Notes: generated from the letters alone by a model not told the origin. 64,000 nucleotides of DNA from Punctularia strigosozonata HHB-11173 SS5 (GCF_000264995.1 NW_006767435.1:186001-250000), one strand, 5' to 3'. Shown: positions 11,868 through 25,200, counted from the stretch's first letter. Made by a program: numbers and translations.

Positions 11868-12942
11868 TCACGTCACCCGTATGATGAACACCATCACAAT
11901 GAACGCGAGCAGCACCCCAATAACCCCGCACACCACCAGCCACGTATTCCCCCTCGCCGCAACCCTCCTGTCACGCAGCCGCACTCTCTCCTTCGTCATC
12001 ACGTCGAAGTTCCGATCGAGCTTCTCCGATACGTCGTCCACGAGCGCCTTGTCCTCCGCTAGACGGGACGAGAAGTGCTGCGCGTTTCGCCTGAGCTGGG
12101 CGGCCATCTGCGCGAGCTGGTCTTGGAGCTCGTTCTGTACCGCGGTGGAGTTCTGAAGGAAGGACGGTGCGGCTTTGGGGCCAGCAGACGGGTCCGACAC
12201 TGAGGGAGCGCTGGGTACCAATGGCGTCAATGCGATGGGGTTGGAGAGTGGGGTTATGGGCGAAAGCGTGGATTCAGAGGCTTCGTCCGGAGATATGAGC
12301 AGCCCTTCGGCAACATTCGCTAGTGGTGCGCCTTCCCCGGGTATGAGTGCTATGGCTGGAGAAGCCTCGGTGATGACAGAAGTGCTCGGCTGCACGGGTT
12401 CCAAAGGAGCTTCAGGGAGAGGTAACGACGGCAGCAGGGGTTTAGGCTTGACGGTCGGACGGGGCACGCGCTAGGGAAAAGAAGTGTGAATAAGACGAGA
12501 CTGTACGCGCATGGATCCATACCTTTTCGGCATCTTTCACCCTTTCCTCCACATAGTCCAAAGTAGCACCCAATTTCTCATAGCGTATGTTAGAAGACCT
12601 GCGCCTCTTTGAGTACGGTCGCTTGCCAGCCAGCGAAAGGATGAAGTACCTGGTTGAATGCAGCTCTTCGTCGGCTTGTACCTTCTTCAACAAGGTACGC
12701 GCAAACCTAACTTTCTACACGCAGTGACGGGCAGGTCATAAGCACTGTGTGTTCGTGGAAGACGCGTAGCTCTCCCGTACCTGCAGAGTGCTCTGCACCG
12801 TGAGCCACGTGTGGTATTGGTCGAGCCCCAACGATTCTGGCCATCGGTCCGCTTCCGCCTCCGTTTGCTGTTCAAGCTTGTGTACGAGCCGTACGAGGTT
12901 GAGTTTGTCGTGGGTTGCTTGTTCCGTGGAAGTATACCCCAT
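11868..12942 (-). CDS. USE1: USE1-like SNARE of the endoplasmic reticulum
   Basis: Qc-type tail-anchored SNARE that works with Sec20, Ufe1 and Sec22 in retrograde Golgi-to-ER fusion. Exon 1 begins at the ATG at 12942 (MGYTSTEQATHDKLNLVRL), followed by RFARTLLKKVQADEELHS, a central region (LGATLDYVEERVKDAEK) and a Pro/Ser-rich linker. The C-terminus has the SNARE helix (LQDQLAQMAAQLRRNAQHF, AEDKALVDDVSEKLDRNFD) and one hydrophobic anchor (WLVVCGVIGVLLAFIVMVF), with only four residues (IRVT) after it, as expected for a tail-anchored protein. Introns near 12722-12780 and 12472-12524 have clear signals. A 51-base stretch near 12601-12651 (GTACTT...CGCAG) may be a further intron; it is a multiple of three, so both forms keep the frame. 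Linker longer than in yeast. Confidence 0.85.
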
Positions 12943-14081
12943 CGCGGACGGTTGTGGTCGGTACGGAAACGAGTTGGCGCGTGCCAAGCACGTCACCACG
13001 AGCTATTCCCGCGCGCGCTGTCTTCGGCCAGGTTGCTTCGTCATGTTGTTGGCTAACGTTGATCATGTACTACATTCGCGTTCTTCGTTCGGTCGTCCAC
13101 TATGCAACTATGCTCGAGGATGCGTTGAACCTGCTCAACGATTTGGACCTGTCATGGCCGCATGACCATGGTGCCTATTGATGCGGGCCAGACGTCCGGC
13201 TTCGGGTCGACTTTGCTTGACTATTCGCAAATAGTTGACGACTGCGATGGATCGATTATGCCTCTTGAAACCCTCTCCTCTATCGTAAATTGATACCGAG
13301 TGCTCCTTGCACGTCGCGGAAGTCTTCTGAAACTGATGCATGCTGTGGCGAGACCCGTGGCTTGATGGAACACAGGTACTGCTGTCGTGCATAGGGAAAT
13401 ATCCCTCCAGCCCTCCCGCTTCCGAAGACACGCTGCCAGAACAAACGTCGGTCTCGTGCTGCAGAGTTATCCCGCCAAACACTTCTTTCGTAGATCGCGG
13501 TACTACTGTAAGTCACCTGGGTCACCACTGTCGTGTGTAAATTCCGCTGAACATTGTTTCCTAGTGTATCGTGAGTTGTTCTGTGCCTGGCTTGGGAGCG
13601 CCTCAATTCAAAGACAAGATCCTACCTCTCTAAACCCTCGGACGGGGTTTTCTCTTAATTCCGAGCACCTGGAGAGCGGAACGGTTTTTGTGGTCATCGC
13701 AGAAAATACAGTCGGCTTAGGACGCATCGTTTGTTTACAGACTCTCAAAAGAGGGGTGTCTTGCGCCATGCGGCGTACCTTGCGAAGACGCATTTGCGGT
13801 GCTGAAACAGTCACCGCCGCCTCGCAAGTGAGAAAGAAGTAGATAACAGGCACAACCATTGTGTATAGGCCTAAGTTCGGAAATGCGACGTCGATATGCA
13901 TTGCTAGATGGGGATACGTTCAGGGCTATTGCTTGGCTGAAACGCAAAGTCGTGAGTTCGCCGTTTTACCTGGGCAGCACCCCTTCTCAGCATTATTTGT
14001 TACTAGAGTGCTCTGCCGCGGACTATAAGAGCAACACTGACTTCCCGGTTAATATTCCAGAGCTCAAGACACACATTCGTC
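12943..14081. other. Intergenic region between USE1 and a secreted-protein gene
   Basis: Open frames on both strands up to 150 codons (for example 13387-13842 plus) have no family resemblance and no consistent splice pattern. The last 60 bases hold the TATA box of the next gene. Confidence 0.45.
14024..14030 (+). promoter_or_regulatory. TATA box of secreted protein F
   Basis: TATAAGA, 58 bases before the start codon at 14082. Confidence 0.55.
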
Positions 14082-14671
14082 ATGCAGTTCAAGGCCTACT
14101 TCTTCACTCTTGCCATCGCAGTCATGACTAGCGACATGCTCCCGACCGTCAAAGCACAGTCTCTGGCATGCAGCGATGCATCCATCTGCAAGACCGTCTG
14201 GTACGCCGATTCCGCGTCCGTGAGGCAAGCGTCCCACTGACGCTCTACGTTTTTACAGCAGCGGCGTTCTGAGCACAGTCTGTCAGTCTTCGCGACCTTG
14301 CGCGCAACATTGTTATACTTGCTTGCTGATCCATATGATGACAGGTCTTGCTGCTGGCAGTTGCGAGACTTGCTGGTAAGCATACCGCTCGATACCATAC
14401 GTAAGGCTCTAACTCCTCATTCCTATAGTCAGACCATCGCCGGTGACGTCTGTACGTATATTCAATTCTAGCGATACGAGGCAATGACGTCCAACTATCT
14501 GCATGTTCTCTCTCTACAGGCAGCGCTGTATGCTCAATCCTCGGTACCGGTGCCAACGCTACCTTCACGAGCAGCGTCTTTCTTCCCAACAGCACGACCT
14601 TCGCATCCAGCTCTACCCTCTTCAACAACAAGACGTCGTCGTCGTTCTTCGCTTCTTCCACCGGTCACTAA
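14082..14671 (+). CDS. Small secreted cysteine-rich protein F
   Basis: Probable secreted protein of about 115 residues, function unknown; effector-like or developmental roles are possible but not shown. Signal peptide from MQFKAYFFTLAIAVMTSDML to about residue 26 (VKAQS). The Cys-rich core holds ten Cys (LACSDASICKTVC...CLAAGSCETCC...DVCSAVC), then a Ser/Thr/Asn tail with potential N-glycosylation sites (NAT, NST, NKT). Exons are 14082-14200, 14259-14281, 14345-14375, 14429-14451 and 14520-14671, all GT-AG. All four introns interrupt a cysteine codon (TG|C, T|GT, TG|T, T|GC), so each middle exon is a small Cys-bounded unit. None of these exons is visible as a long open frame. TATA box at 14024. 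Confidence 0.8.
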
Positions 14672-15171
14672 GCAGTCCTCGTAGCTTTCACCTCGTAACG
14701 CTCCACCACTGGTCTATGTATCATCAGGCCGTAGCGTACTGCCGATAGTTCATACTCGCAGCAGCTAGGAATGTTATGCGGTATCATCATGTACTCCCGA
14801 TAGTTCATACCGCCAGCCTCAATTTGGGGTTTATCCGGGAATATTACCATTCTGGGCCAAGAATTGCATCCAATGATTAAGTCCAGTCGGCAAGGTGACT
14901 TACCGTCTTCCACCTTCTGGTTTACTAGCTCGAATTGTTCGGCTCGCCATAGCTATGCCCGCTCGCCCATCAGCGGCATACAAGAACCAAACCTAATGCT
15001 ACTGAACTGCGGCATAATGGTCGCTTATGGCTGCCCAAGAGAGCACTGATTGCATTCGCTCCCTATGTGGTTCTGCCGAGTTATCAATAGACTCGAGGTC
15101 TTCTATCGGTCAACTGGCGTCCTGAACTATGTTATCTGGGCTGAACTGTCTGTTGTGCTGCGTCGAGGGTA
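14672..15171. other. Intergenic region
   Basis: No convincing exon. A short first exon of the downstream transporter could lie here, since its N-terminus is short. Confidence 0.4.
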
Positions 15172-16985
15172 ATGTTCTATACCATGCGCGTTCCGGGTTG
15201 GTACACGTACGTCCGCTTCTTGTTATATAGCCCAGAGCCCTAACTCGCTGATATGTCTATAGAACACCGACCGCGCAAGTCGTTCTCGTGGGGATCACCT
15301 GCTTCGCCACAGCCGGGATGTACAGCGCAATCTCAAACCTAGGTGCAGGTGGTACGCAGGATGTCGCGCTGTCGGACACCGCCAATGGCGTGCACTACGG
15401 CATCTTCGCCCTCATGGGTGTCGTGAGCGGCTCCGTCAACAATAGTACGTGCCGTCTGCGCATTGTCTACGTGTAGCTGGGGTTTGACATTTCTCTCGGG
15501 TGCAGTTCTTGGCCCGCGGTCCACTCTGTTTTTGGGGACCTTGGGATATGCACTGTACGTTGGAGCGTTATGGTGCTTCCAGTCCCAAGGCGTGCGCTGG
15601 TTCCTCATCTTCGGCGCCGCCGTTCAGGGTGTGACCGCTGCGCTCCTATGGTCAGCTCAAGGATCCATCATGATGTCGTACCCTCTCGAGCGCGATAAGG
15701 GCAAGGCATTTGCAATCTTCTGGGCTATCTTCCAGCTCGGCTCTTTCGTGGGCTCGATCATCGCGCTGGCTATCAACCTGAGAGACGGGAAGCTGAGTGC
15801 CGTGTCGACGAGCACGTATGTAGTGAGCATGCTATACCGCATACGATATTCCGCGCTGACAAGATGGCTTTCCAACAGGCGTTTTTGGTCATCATCCTCT
15901 CTGGCGTCGCTAGTTCGCTTCTAGTCCTTCCCCCGCATCGTGTCGTTCGCGGTGACGGCACCATCGTGACGATTTCCCGGAGAACCTTCCCGGGCGCCGA
16001 GCTAAAGAGCATGGCGAAGATGCTGTCGGACTGGCGCGTGCTGGCGCTCCTTCCAATGTTCTTCGCATCGAACTACTTTTACGCCTATCAAGGAGCGGTG
16101 AATGCCGGAATGTTCGATGGGTCGACTAGGGCCCTCAATGCCAGCCTTGAAGGTGCCGGAGCCATTGTAGGAGCGCTGCTGATTGGCTTCCTCGTGCTTG
16201 ATACACCATCGGGAAGACTGCGATATGGCAGTGGGCACACGTTCTCTTCGTTAAATTGGGACGTTCAATGACGTACATTCGTGGTGCGTAGGGCGATCTC
16301 GGGGTTACTTCGGTCTCGCGGTGGTGGTGATCATGACGCTCGTCGTTTGGAGCGTCGCCCTCGGATGGCAGACAACGTTCACCCGCTCGGACGCTGCCAC
16401 GATGCGCACGTCCGGCACGCTCATCAACTACCACGACTCGAACTACCCTGGAAAAGGCACGCTGTACTTCTTCTGTGAGTCTCATAGCAACCTTGGTTCG
16501 TGTCTAGCTAGATCAGTTCACTGATGTCCGCTACAGATTACTTCAATGACGCGTGCTACCAGGCGCTCGCGTACTGGATTATGAGCGCGGTTACCAACGA
16601 CCCGTTCCGCCTCGCGCGCCTCGCCGGCATTTACAAAGCCGTCCAGTCTGCTGGCTCCGCCGGGTCCTTCGGTATGGACGCCGTCGGCACGCCCTACCTC
16701 AACGAGCTCGTGCGCACCTTCCCCCCATCCACCCTCTCTGCTGTTCTCATCTTGTGATGTTTGTAGCTCGCGAGCTGCCTTATTATGCTGGTCTCCTTCC
16801 CACTCGCCTTTCTCGTAATCCGGACCGTTAAAGAGACCAACTACGAATTTGAGGAGGTCATTTACGTCAACAACCTCAAGCCGGACGCGTTCGAGTCGGG
16901 CGAGCTCCCCAGCGCCGCAACCCATCCGGATAAGGTTGCCGCCACAAAACCTGAAAAGGCCAGCGCTGCATCCGATATGGCATGA
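15172..16985 (+). CDS. UNC93-like major facilitator superfamily protein
   Basis: Polytopic membrane protein of the fungal UNC93-like branch of the MFS; transport substrate unknown. The chosen start is the ATG at 15172 (in-frame ATG at 15184), but an upstream exon is possible. After splicing, the first segment reads RVPGWYTTPTAQVVLVGITC, followed by helices such as YGIFALMGVVSGSV, LGTLGYALYVGALWCF, WFLIFGAAVQGVTAALLW and the family-like QGSIMMSYPLERDKGKAF. Later segments are LSDWRVLALLPMFFASNYF, GALLIGFLVLD, GYFGLAVVVIMTLVVW and ASCLIMLVSFPLAFLVIRT, with a charged cytosolic tail to the tga at 16983. About six introns, all GT-AG (for example near 15236-15262, 15445-15506 and 16229-16288). No break seen. 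Confidence 0.85.
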
Positions 16986-17528
16986 ACGATCGTACCCTCT
17001 TCTAGCGTCTCGTCCCATCTCCTCTGCCACCAGCATACACCAAAGAGAGCGGCATCCTCATTTTTTCTACTCTCTGTACTGACGACGACTGTTAATGGAT
17101 TTCTGTGAAAAAAACATCTTCGAGCCACGATAATGGTGCCCGCTCTTGGTACACGATACATATGATCATCAGTCACTCGGCATTGTATGTTCGTAGACAA
17201 CCACGATTCTCGAGATTGGTCACACTCTTGAAGGTTGTTCCCTGCAGAGTGGCACGCCCCATAACCTCGATGCGTAGATGCGTTCACGGACAGCATGCAA
17301 TTTATCGAACAAATTCACGATAACACCGAGTTGCAAATGCCCCTTGTACACAAATGCGGCGTAGTGTACAATGACCGCGTGCTAACTGTGAAGAAGGCAC
17401 ACAACTTCCCTAGCATACTAACGAAATGATTAATCAGGAAAAAGGAAAAGGCAGCCATCGGGAATGCAGACCCACATACACGGTGCAGATCAGATCGTGA
17501 AGCCTCCCGCAAGCGATAAAGGCATTTC
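16986..17528. other. Intergenic region
   Basis: Convergent 3' ends of the transporter (plus) and the first CHAT gene (minus). Nothing else recognised. Confidence 0.5.
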
Positions 17529-20500
17529 TCACATCCCAAGATGCACGTATGGAGCCCATCGGCTCGGTTCTGGATGAGCACGGCGGAGCTCCTGAATGGC
17601 CGCGTCGAGCGCGTAGGGCACGTCGTCCGGGTCGAGATATGTCTTGCCCGCACGGAACAGCTCCTTGTATACGAGCGTTGCGATGAGCGGCCCGTCGACG
17701 TCTTCCATGGACCTGTAATAATGCCCAGTGAGCACGACAAATGATCCAAGAATGCAAGAGAAATACACACCACAGCGTTGCGATCACACTCTTGAACCCA
17801 GAGAAGAGCATGGTGGCCGCCAGGTTGACCGTTTGGTCCGGCTGATTCTAGGAGAGCAGAAACGACCGATCAGGACTAAGGACATACTGGGAGGGTATAA
17901 AGACGTGCCGCGTCGCCCTTTGCGGTCTCGCACGCGCTCAAGAACGCGAGGAATGCTCGTGGAAGTGGCACGTCCATCAGATTCTCGATGGTGAGCATCC
18001 GGTCGCTCATGACGAACCCGCTCTTGAGCGGATTCTTAGACTCTTGGAGGCCGTGGCACGCAAGGTGCAGCACCGTCGCGCGCGGCAGGTTGTCGAGCAA
18101 GGCGTGCGCTTTTGACGCATCGAGCGTTAGCACCGCCGCGCGCGGCACCACTGCCTCGACCGCCGCGATCTCATCGAGCGTCGACGGCAGCTCGGTCCAC
18201 CTGTCCACAAACGGCCGGGGCACGGCGGCGAGAAGGACCGCGGAGTCTTCGAGCCGCACGGGGGTGAACTCGCGCCTCACGCTCAGAAGTGCGCTCAGCG
18301 TGGGGGTGTATGAGGACACGACGTAGTCCGAGCACGATCGGCCGCCTTTGCAAGCTGCGTGGATTGGGAAATGGACGAGGTGTCCAGTCGGGCACCACCA
18401 GAGGCGAGGCCGGGCGCGTCCGACGGCCGGCTGTAGGTAAGCTCAACCACTGACTTTCCTATGCGGTCGTTTGGCTCACCTTGAGGTATAGAGCTGCCAG
18501 AACGGGCTCCACGATCTTCGTCCACAACCCTCCGAGCACATTGCATGCCTCGGCCACAGGGCTGCAAGCCGTCTTCTTCGATGCTACCTTCACCTTCTGA
18601 AGATGCAGTCGAGTTCGGACTGCCGACCGTGCCTCTGCAGTGGCCGCTCGCCAACGTTGACCGGACTCCAGCACCCACGCCTCGTCGAGCGCAGGCAACG
18701 GGACGCACTTCGGCCCTCCCATCTTGGTCACTATGAGCGCGCTGCACCCAATCGCGCTCGCGATCAGGACTACGACCGGCCCGCAATCGGCCGCCCGGAC
18801 GAGTGTCGAAAACTCGTCGTGCAACATGAAGCGCTCGAATCCGGGAAGGCGACGGACTTGATCTAACAGCGCATCGAATTCGTCGCTGCACCTCCTCCTT
18901 TCGCCGAGAGCTTTCTCTACGAGGTGCCTCTCGCTAAGATCTTCGGAGATGTCCGAATTTTTCTCCAACTTCTGTGCGAGGACGAGCAATCGGTCGCGCA
19001 TGTCGTCTGGAACGGATTCAAAGCGAGATCGCAACCGCAGAATGTGTGTCCAGAAGATAGCTCGCCCTTGTTCTAGTATCTCCAAGGCACGTTCAGCTTG
19101 CGAGAGATCAATCGCATGGAGAGCCGCATTGGCAGCGACATGCTGGCCGATGGCCAAAGAACGGAGGCGCGAGTGAGGGTCTGTGCCGAAGTAGGCTACA
19201 CGAGGGAGCATAGATACGATCATGCTATAGATCCCCAATAACTGCGGCCCGAAGTGGGGGTCTTCGAGGGCTACGCGCTCGGAGCGACATATGGATTCTA
19301 CCTTCTCGAGAACGCGCACGCCGCCTTGGATGCGAGAACGCACGTCGCGGTGATCGGCCGCTACGCACTGCATGAGGTGGTCCAGCGCGAGTGCAATATT
19401 CCGGTATTCTGTACCAGCCTCGAGGTACAGCTCGGACACATCGAGGAGGTACTCGAAGCAGTCACGCTGCTCGGAGATGACTCTCTGGAGTAGCTCGGTC
19501 ATGACTGCCCTCGACCGGACTGCATCGTCGGCATGTTGTGTCTGGCGAAACCGAGCCATATGGGCCAATCCCACGATTCGCATCTGTTCAGGGGCAATGA
19601 GTGATCCGGGGGCGTAGACGTCCGAGGGTTCGAGGAGTTGGATGGCTCTATCGATATCATTTGAGTTTCCGTTATACTCTCCTCGCAGTAGTAACGAGTT
19701 GGACAATTCTTGAATGAGATTGCCTCTCCATCGATTGCCGATCGGCGTATTTTGAAGGTTTTCTTCGGCGAGAACTATGGCCTCCTCTAAGTCCTCCACG
19801 GAACGACGCGCTCTAAACCGAATCCTGAGCGCGGAAAGCATCCCGGCGACGGAATTGAGGTGCTGGAAGTGCGCGGGTGACTCTTCATCCAGCACAGTGC
19901 GATGCAGTTCGATCGCCTCGTCCAAGTCTTCAATGCGGCCCAGCTCCTTGAATCTCATCATGAGCTCCTCTCCAAGATTAAACAAGCAATTCAACCGGTG
20001 AGGATCGCCGGTGCCGGTGTCATGAATACGATGCCGATGAATCTCGATAGCCTCCTCCAGGTCAACCACTTGTCCCTTCCATGAGAAGCGCATCCGCATA
20101 GCATTGGCTAAACAGTCTAGCAAAGCCAAATGGCCGTGAAACCCTTCTGGGCTGATGTTAATGGCTTCCTGACGCAAACCGACCAACTCGTCAAGAATAG
20201 AGTCTGAACAGGCTCGGTGCTCGATGAAGTATTCGAGGATGTTGGCGACATTGGAGAGGGAATATACACGTTGCTGACTTGTTGGGCGGCCGACCGTCAG
20301 TGCTGCTTTAGCTTGTTTCAACGAGTCCTCGAGGTCTTGAGTATCCCCGCACAGCTCGAAGTGGCGGAATAGGACGTGACTGGACCGGACCAAGACACAT
20401 TCTCGATCCACGTGTGTCGGCGGGCAAGACTCCATGGCGTGTCTCATCAACACTACGGCCTCCTCGAGATCACTCCGTTCTCCCCCCAAGTCGTACCGTT

Positions 20501-21110
20501 GTCGGAGGTACATGCCCAGTATACTAAGGTGTCGATGCCTGTCGTGAATCTGCGAAGACAACGCCTGCGCGACCGCCAACCGTTGTAGCTTTATCGCTTC
20601 GTCCAACAAGTCGGAGGAGTGAGGGCGGCGGAACAGGGAAAACGACAGGCAGCGAAGGGCAGTGGGCCGTAGGTGGTGAGTCCGCGGGAAAAGCTCCGTG
20701 GCTGCGCGAAACATGTCTTCGGCCGCGAGTCGGTTGGAAGAGCTCCCGCTCAGCTCTGCATCCGAGTCCAGGGCATCTCCGAATACAACAAGAACGGTGG
20801 GACAGGTAATGTTCTCCGCCCTGCACGTGTCCATCGCCTCTCTACCTAGTCGGACGGCCCACTGCAAGTCAGGCTGGTCGTCAGTGTAGCGATAGCGGTC
20901 GATGAGGATAGACGCGAGGTCACTAAGGACATCATGTCGTGCCTGTAAAGAACGTGAGCCTAAGGGATTCCTGTCTCATACACGCCTAGGCTCACGTCTG
21001 TAGTGGTGGTTTGAAGCAGGCCCTTGTATAGTTCGATGGATTCGGAAACTGCTGTCAGATCGCCGTGTACGCGAAACTGAGCAAAAGACTGTTGCGCCTT
21101 CACATGCCCG
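17529..21110 (-). CDS. TPR-CHAT protein 1 (caspase-like CHAT protease domain), 5' end unresolved
   Basis: Predicted cysteine-peptidase-like protein of the CHAT clan (relatives of caspases and separase), with a long helical TPR region as sensor or scaffold. The main exon (about 18470-20945) encodes repeated TPR-like units (DLEEAVVLMRHAMESCPPTH, DLEEAIEIHRHRIHD, DLDEAIELHRTVLDEE) and ends in a CHAT lead-in (GGLWTKIVEPVLAALYLK). The CHAT exons give RPRLWWCPTGHLVHFPIHAA, the catalytic-type His in HLACHG, the Cys in FLSACETAKGD, then NQPDQTVNLAATMLFSGF, ATLWSMEDVDGPLIATLVY and a final WAPYVHLGM with stop at 17529. Both dyad residues are present. Upstream exon about 20998-21110 (QQSFAQFRVHGDLTAVSES). 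The true start codon lies further upstream and was not fixed. Tandem paralogue of 22226-25991. One intron (from 17913 leftwards) appears to use a GC donor. Confidence 0.85.
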
Positions 21111-22225
21111 TTACAAGTTGACAAGTTGTCTGATCATATGTCTTTCAGCCTCATCAAGAAATGTAAAGATTATAAAGACCACCAACCTGCGATGCATTCG
21201 CATCCCCGTGGTCTAGGGCTGATTTCTTCTTCTCGAACCTGACAAGCATCCAAATAGCCTGTGCGACCCATGAGCATCCAACGTTGGCCCATAGTATTAT
21301 GCACGCAATCACTTTGAGGTTGTGCAATTTCGTCCATGGTATACGCGTTATGCCTATTAAAGTGGAAGTCTTTCGCCGAGAACTGGAGCCGTACACAGGA
21401 GGGGCGCCAGGCTCCCTGCTTAGATATCGTCTTGAGAACGCTCGCTGGACCATGCTGTCCTGCAGTGCAATGTAACGAGCGTCTCAGCGCCTGTGCTTGA
21501 TCGAGCGTTTCGAAGTGCTTCACTGCCTCGATATGAGTATTGAACGCTAAATGGCATGGGAAGCGGGAGACATACATAACCGTCACATCCATGCCGCGTA
21601 AAGCCCAAGCCCATTCGACGTCTATTCAAGAATGCCCGGGGATGCGGGAGCGCGTAATGCCGACATTCGTCAATCCGTGCATTCATATATGTATTGACCA
21701 GTGCTTCTAAGTCTGTTGACTCGCACCGCAACATTCATTCGGACGACGGAGTCAATAGGGCATGTTCCGGAGTAGAACGTCCAGGCTACCGGATTTGATC
21801 AGCAGCCGTGCCGCATTGAATGTAAGAAGGTGAACAGTTATGCACCGCAGGAGTCTGGAGAGCCATGCGCGTCAGATATCGACGGTACTATGAGGCTGCC
21901 GATGATGACTTGCCTTTGCATTCTGGAACGTGCGGAACATGAGCGTGGGTTACAACGGGAGTTGATTACGAGGGTTAACAGAGCATCCATGTCATGGGAG
22001 GTAGTCGGCAAGGGACGAGCATACGAAAACCGACGCGACACGCCTGGACACGGCGTTCCCACGGTCCCCGGTCACTTGCGCGCGTCCACAACGTACCGTG
22101 TCTCAAGCTACCTCGATCACGATTCATTCGTCAGGCATCAGGAGACGAGATCGACTCGCTCCAAAATATCTCGAAGCGCAGTCCCCATTCTGTCCATAAA
22201 GATATTCGTGACGGTTGAACTCGAA
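21111..22225. other. Spacer between the two CHAT genes
   Basis: It should contain the first exon and promoter of CHAT gene 1. A minus open frame at 21170-21592 may include part of that exon, but no splice path to 21110 could be justified. Confidence 0.4.
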
Positions 22226-25200
22226 CTACATTCCGAGATGTATATATGGTGCCCATCGACTGGGGTCTGGATGAATGCGCCGGAGTTCCTGAACAGCAGC
22301 ATCCAACGCGTAAGGTACGTCGTCCGGCTCAAGGTATATCTTGTTTGCCCCGAACAGTTCTCTGTATACATGGGTTGCGATGTGCGGCCCGTCGACATCT
22401 TCCATTGACCTGTAAAATCCTGAATGTAAACGCTATGTGCATGGCAAGATAGCCCCACAAGAACACTATGCTGACCAGAGGGTTGCAATCACGCTCTTGA
22501 AACCTGCAAAAAGCATCGTGGCTGCTAAATTCACCGTTTGATCTGGCTGGTTCTACGAGAGTCGAAGAAGATTAGATACCAGTGTTCATGAACTCCCTCT
22601 GCTATCAGCTCACTCTGTCGCCCTTTGCGGTCTCGCACGCACTCAGAAATGCAAGAAAAGCTCGAGGAAGGGGCAGGTCCATCAATTGCTCGATAGTGAT
22701 CATCTGGTCACTCATGACGAAACCACTCTTGAGTGGATTATCGGCCTCCTGCAGACCATGGCATGCGAGGTGCAAGATAGACGTGTTTGGGAGACTTTTC
22801 AGAACGCTTTTCGCACTTGATACGTGACGGGATCGATCGCCGTCTCCAAGGAGTGTTGCCTGCGGTATGACAGATTGAACGGCTTGAATCTCTTGGAGCG
22901 TATGTGGTAATTCACCCCATGCTTCTGAGAATGGCTGAGGTACGGCAGCCAGGAGAACGTGGCAGTTGTTGAGTGGAAATGTGGTATATTCCTGCCGAAT
23001 ATGAAGCAGAGAGCTGATGGTGGGTGTGTACGAGGACACCACATAGTCTGAGCAGAACTTTCCCCTACTGCAGGCCGCGTGGATTGGGAAGTGGACCAGG
23101 TTCCCTGTGGGACACCACCAGATGCGCGGGCGCGCACGACCAATCGATGGCTAAGGACAAGTCAGCAATCGAGCTCGCTGAGATCACAACCATATACTTG
23201 CCTTAAACCCTAACACGCTTAACACCGGTTCTACGATCTTGGACCATAAACCTTCGAGGACATCGCTAGCGTCGGGTATCTCCATACGTGGTACAGTTTC
23301 ATATGCTTTTCCGACCTTCTTGAGTTTTAATCGAGTTCGCATTGCTGATCTCGCTTCCGCAGTTACGTGTTTCCACCTTCTACCCGCGTCCACTATCCAG
23401 GCCTCATCGAGGGCACGTAACGGCACGTTCTTCAACCCCCCTGCGGCGGTGATGATGAGGGCATTGCACGTGTTCGCGCTTGCCACCAATATCACGATAG
23501 GACCACGAGCTGCAGCTCGAGCGAGTGTCGAGAATTCGTCGTAGAGCATGAAACGTTCGAGCCCCGGGCGTTGACGGACTTGTTCCAGAAGAACATCGAA
23601 CTCATCGCTGTGGAGCCGCCTCTGGAGAAGAGCTTTCTCTATCAGATGCTTGTCGCCGGCATCTGGAGGTACGTCCAGATTCCTATCCAGGTTCTGAGCA
23701 AGGGTGACCAATCTCTCTCGAAGTTCGATCGGCACATGGTCAAACTGAGAACGCAATCGTAGAACATGAGTCCAGAAAATTGCGCGGCCTTGCTCGAGGA
23801 TCTCTACAGCACGCTCGAGTTGGGATAAGCTGATCGCTTTTGTGGCGGCGATTGTAGCGATGTTCTGTCCGATGGTTAGAGAATGAAGGCGAGCTAATGG
23901 ATCAACGCCAAAGTATGCGACGCGAGGGAGTAAGGAAACAAGTGCGCTATAGATGTCCAGAAGTTGCGAAGAGACACGCGGATTTTGAAGAGACGTATTT
24001 TCGGAGCGCTGCATAGACTCCACCTTCTCCAATATGTGAGCTGCACCTTGAATGCGAGAACGTACATCCCTATTGCCATCAGCAACACCGAGCGCGAGAT
24101 GCTCTAGAGCAGTGTATGGATTGAAGTACTGCGTGCCCATTTGCAAATAAAATTCGGAAAGGTCGAGAAGATACTGGAAACAGTCGCGCTGGCTCGAGGA
24201 GGCGCCCTGGAGCAAATCGGTCATGATGGTCTTTGCCCGAGCTGCATATTCGGTGTCGTGCGTAAGATGAAACTTGGCCATGTACGCCAGACCTATGACG
24301 CGTGCATGTTGCGGGGCAGCCAGGGATCCAGGCGCGAAGATGTTAACAGAGTGAAGCAGCTCTATGGCTCGGTCAATGTCTGCTAGCGTCCCATAATGTT
24401 CTCCTCGCAACAAGAGGGCATTTGATAGCTCTTGAGTAATTTCGGCTCGCCATCGATGGCCAGTAGGTATACTTTGGAGGTGTTCTTCACCAATACGGAT
24501 CCCCTCTTCTAAATCTTCGGGTGATCGTAGGACTCTGAAACGGATGCAGAGTGCCGAGAGGAGTGACGTGACAGCGGCGAGATGTTGGAAGTCTGTGGAC
24601 GGTTGATTGGCGACGGCGATGCGATGTAACTGTACGGCTTCATTGAGATCATCCATTTGGCCGAGTTCCTTGAACCTGCTGCATAGGTCTGAGCCCATGC
24701 ACACTAGCATCACCCATCGCTGTGGACTGTTGGGAGGCAGCTCTTTCAGGGCTTCTCGGCGAAATCCGATCGCCTCTTCCAGATCTCGAGCTTCGCCACT
24801 CCATATGAATCGCATCCAGAATGCGCTGGCTAAGCCATCAAGAAGGAGGAAAAGACCATGAAATCCCCGAGGACATATCATCAGAGCCTCTTGGCGTAGC
24901 CGAACCAACTCGGTGAGAGTGGAGTAAGAGACTGACGTGTCTCGGTAATCGATGAGATATTGCAACATGTTGCATAAATTAGAAAGGATATACACGCGTT
25001 GTTGGCTTGCAGGAAGACCAGACGTTAGTGCGAGCTTCGTCATATCCAACGCGTCCTCCAAGTCTTGAAGACGCCCGGCGAGCTCAAAGCGACGGAATAA
25101 AACATGGCCGAGCCTGACCAAGATAGACTCCCGATCTACATGTGTGGGTGGGCAGGCCTCCGTGGCTTCCCGAAGGAGGCCGATCGCCTCCTCGAGATCG

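Noticed and set aside
13387-13842. 151-codon plus frame between USE1 and secreted protein F
   Set aside because: No start context, family resemblance, Cys pattern or splice consistency; a minus frame of similar size overlaps it.
21170-21592. 140-codon minus frame as the first exon of CHAT gene 1
   Set aside because: It does not resemble the N-terminus of CHAT gene 2, and no donor/acceptor pair joins it in frame to the exon at 21110.
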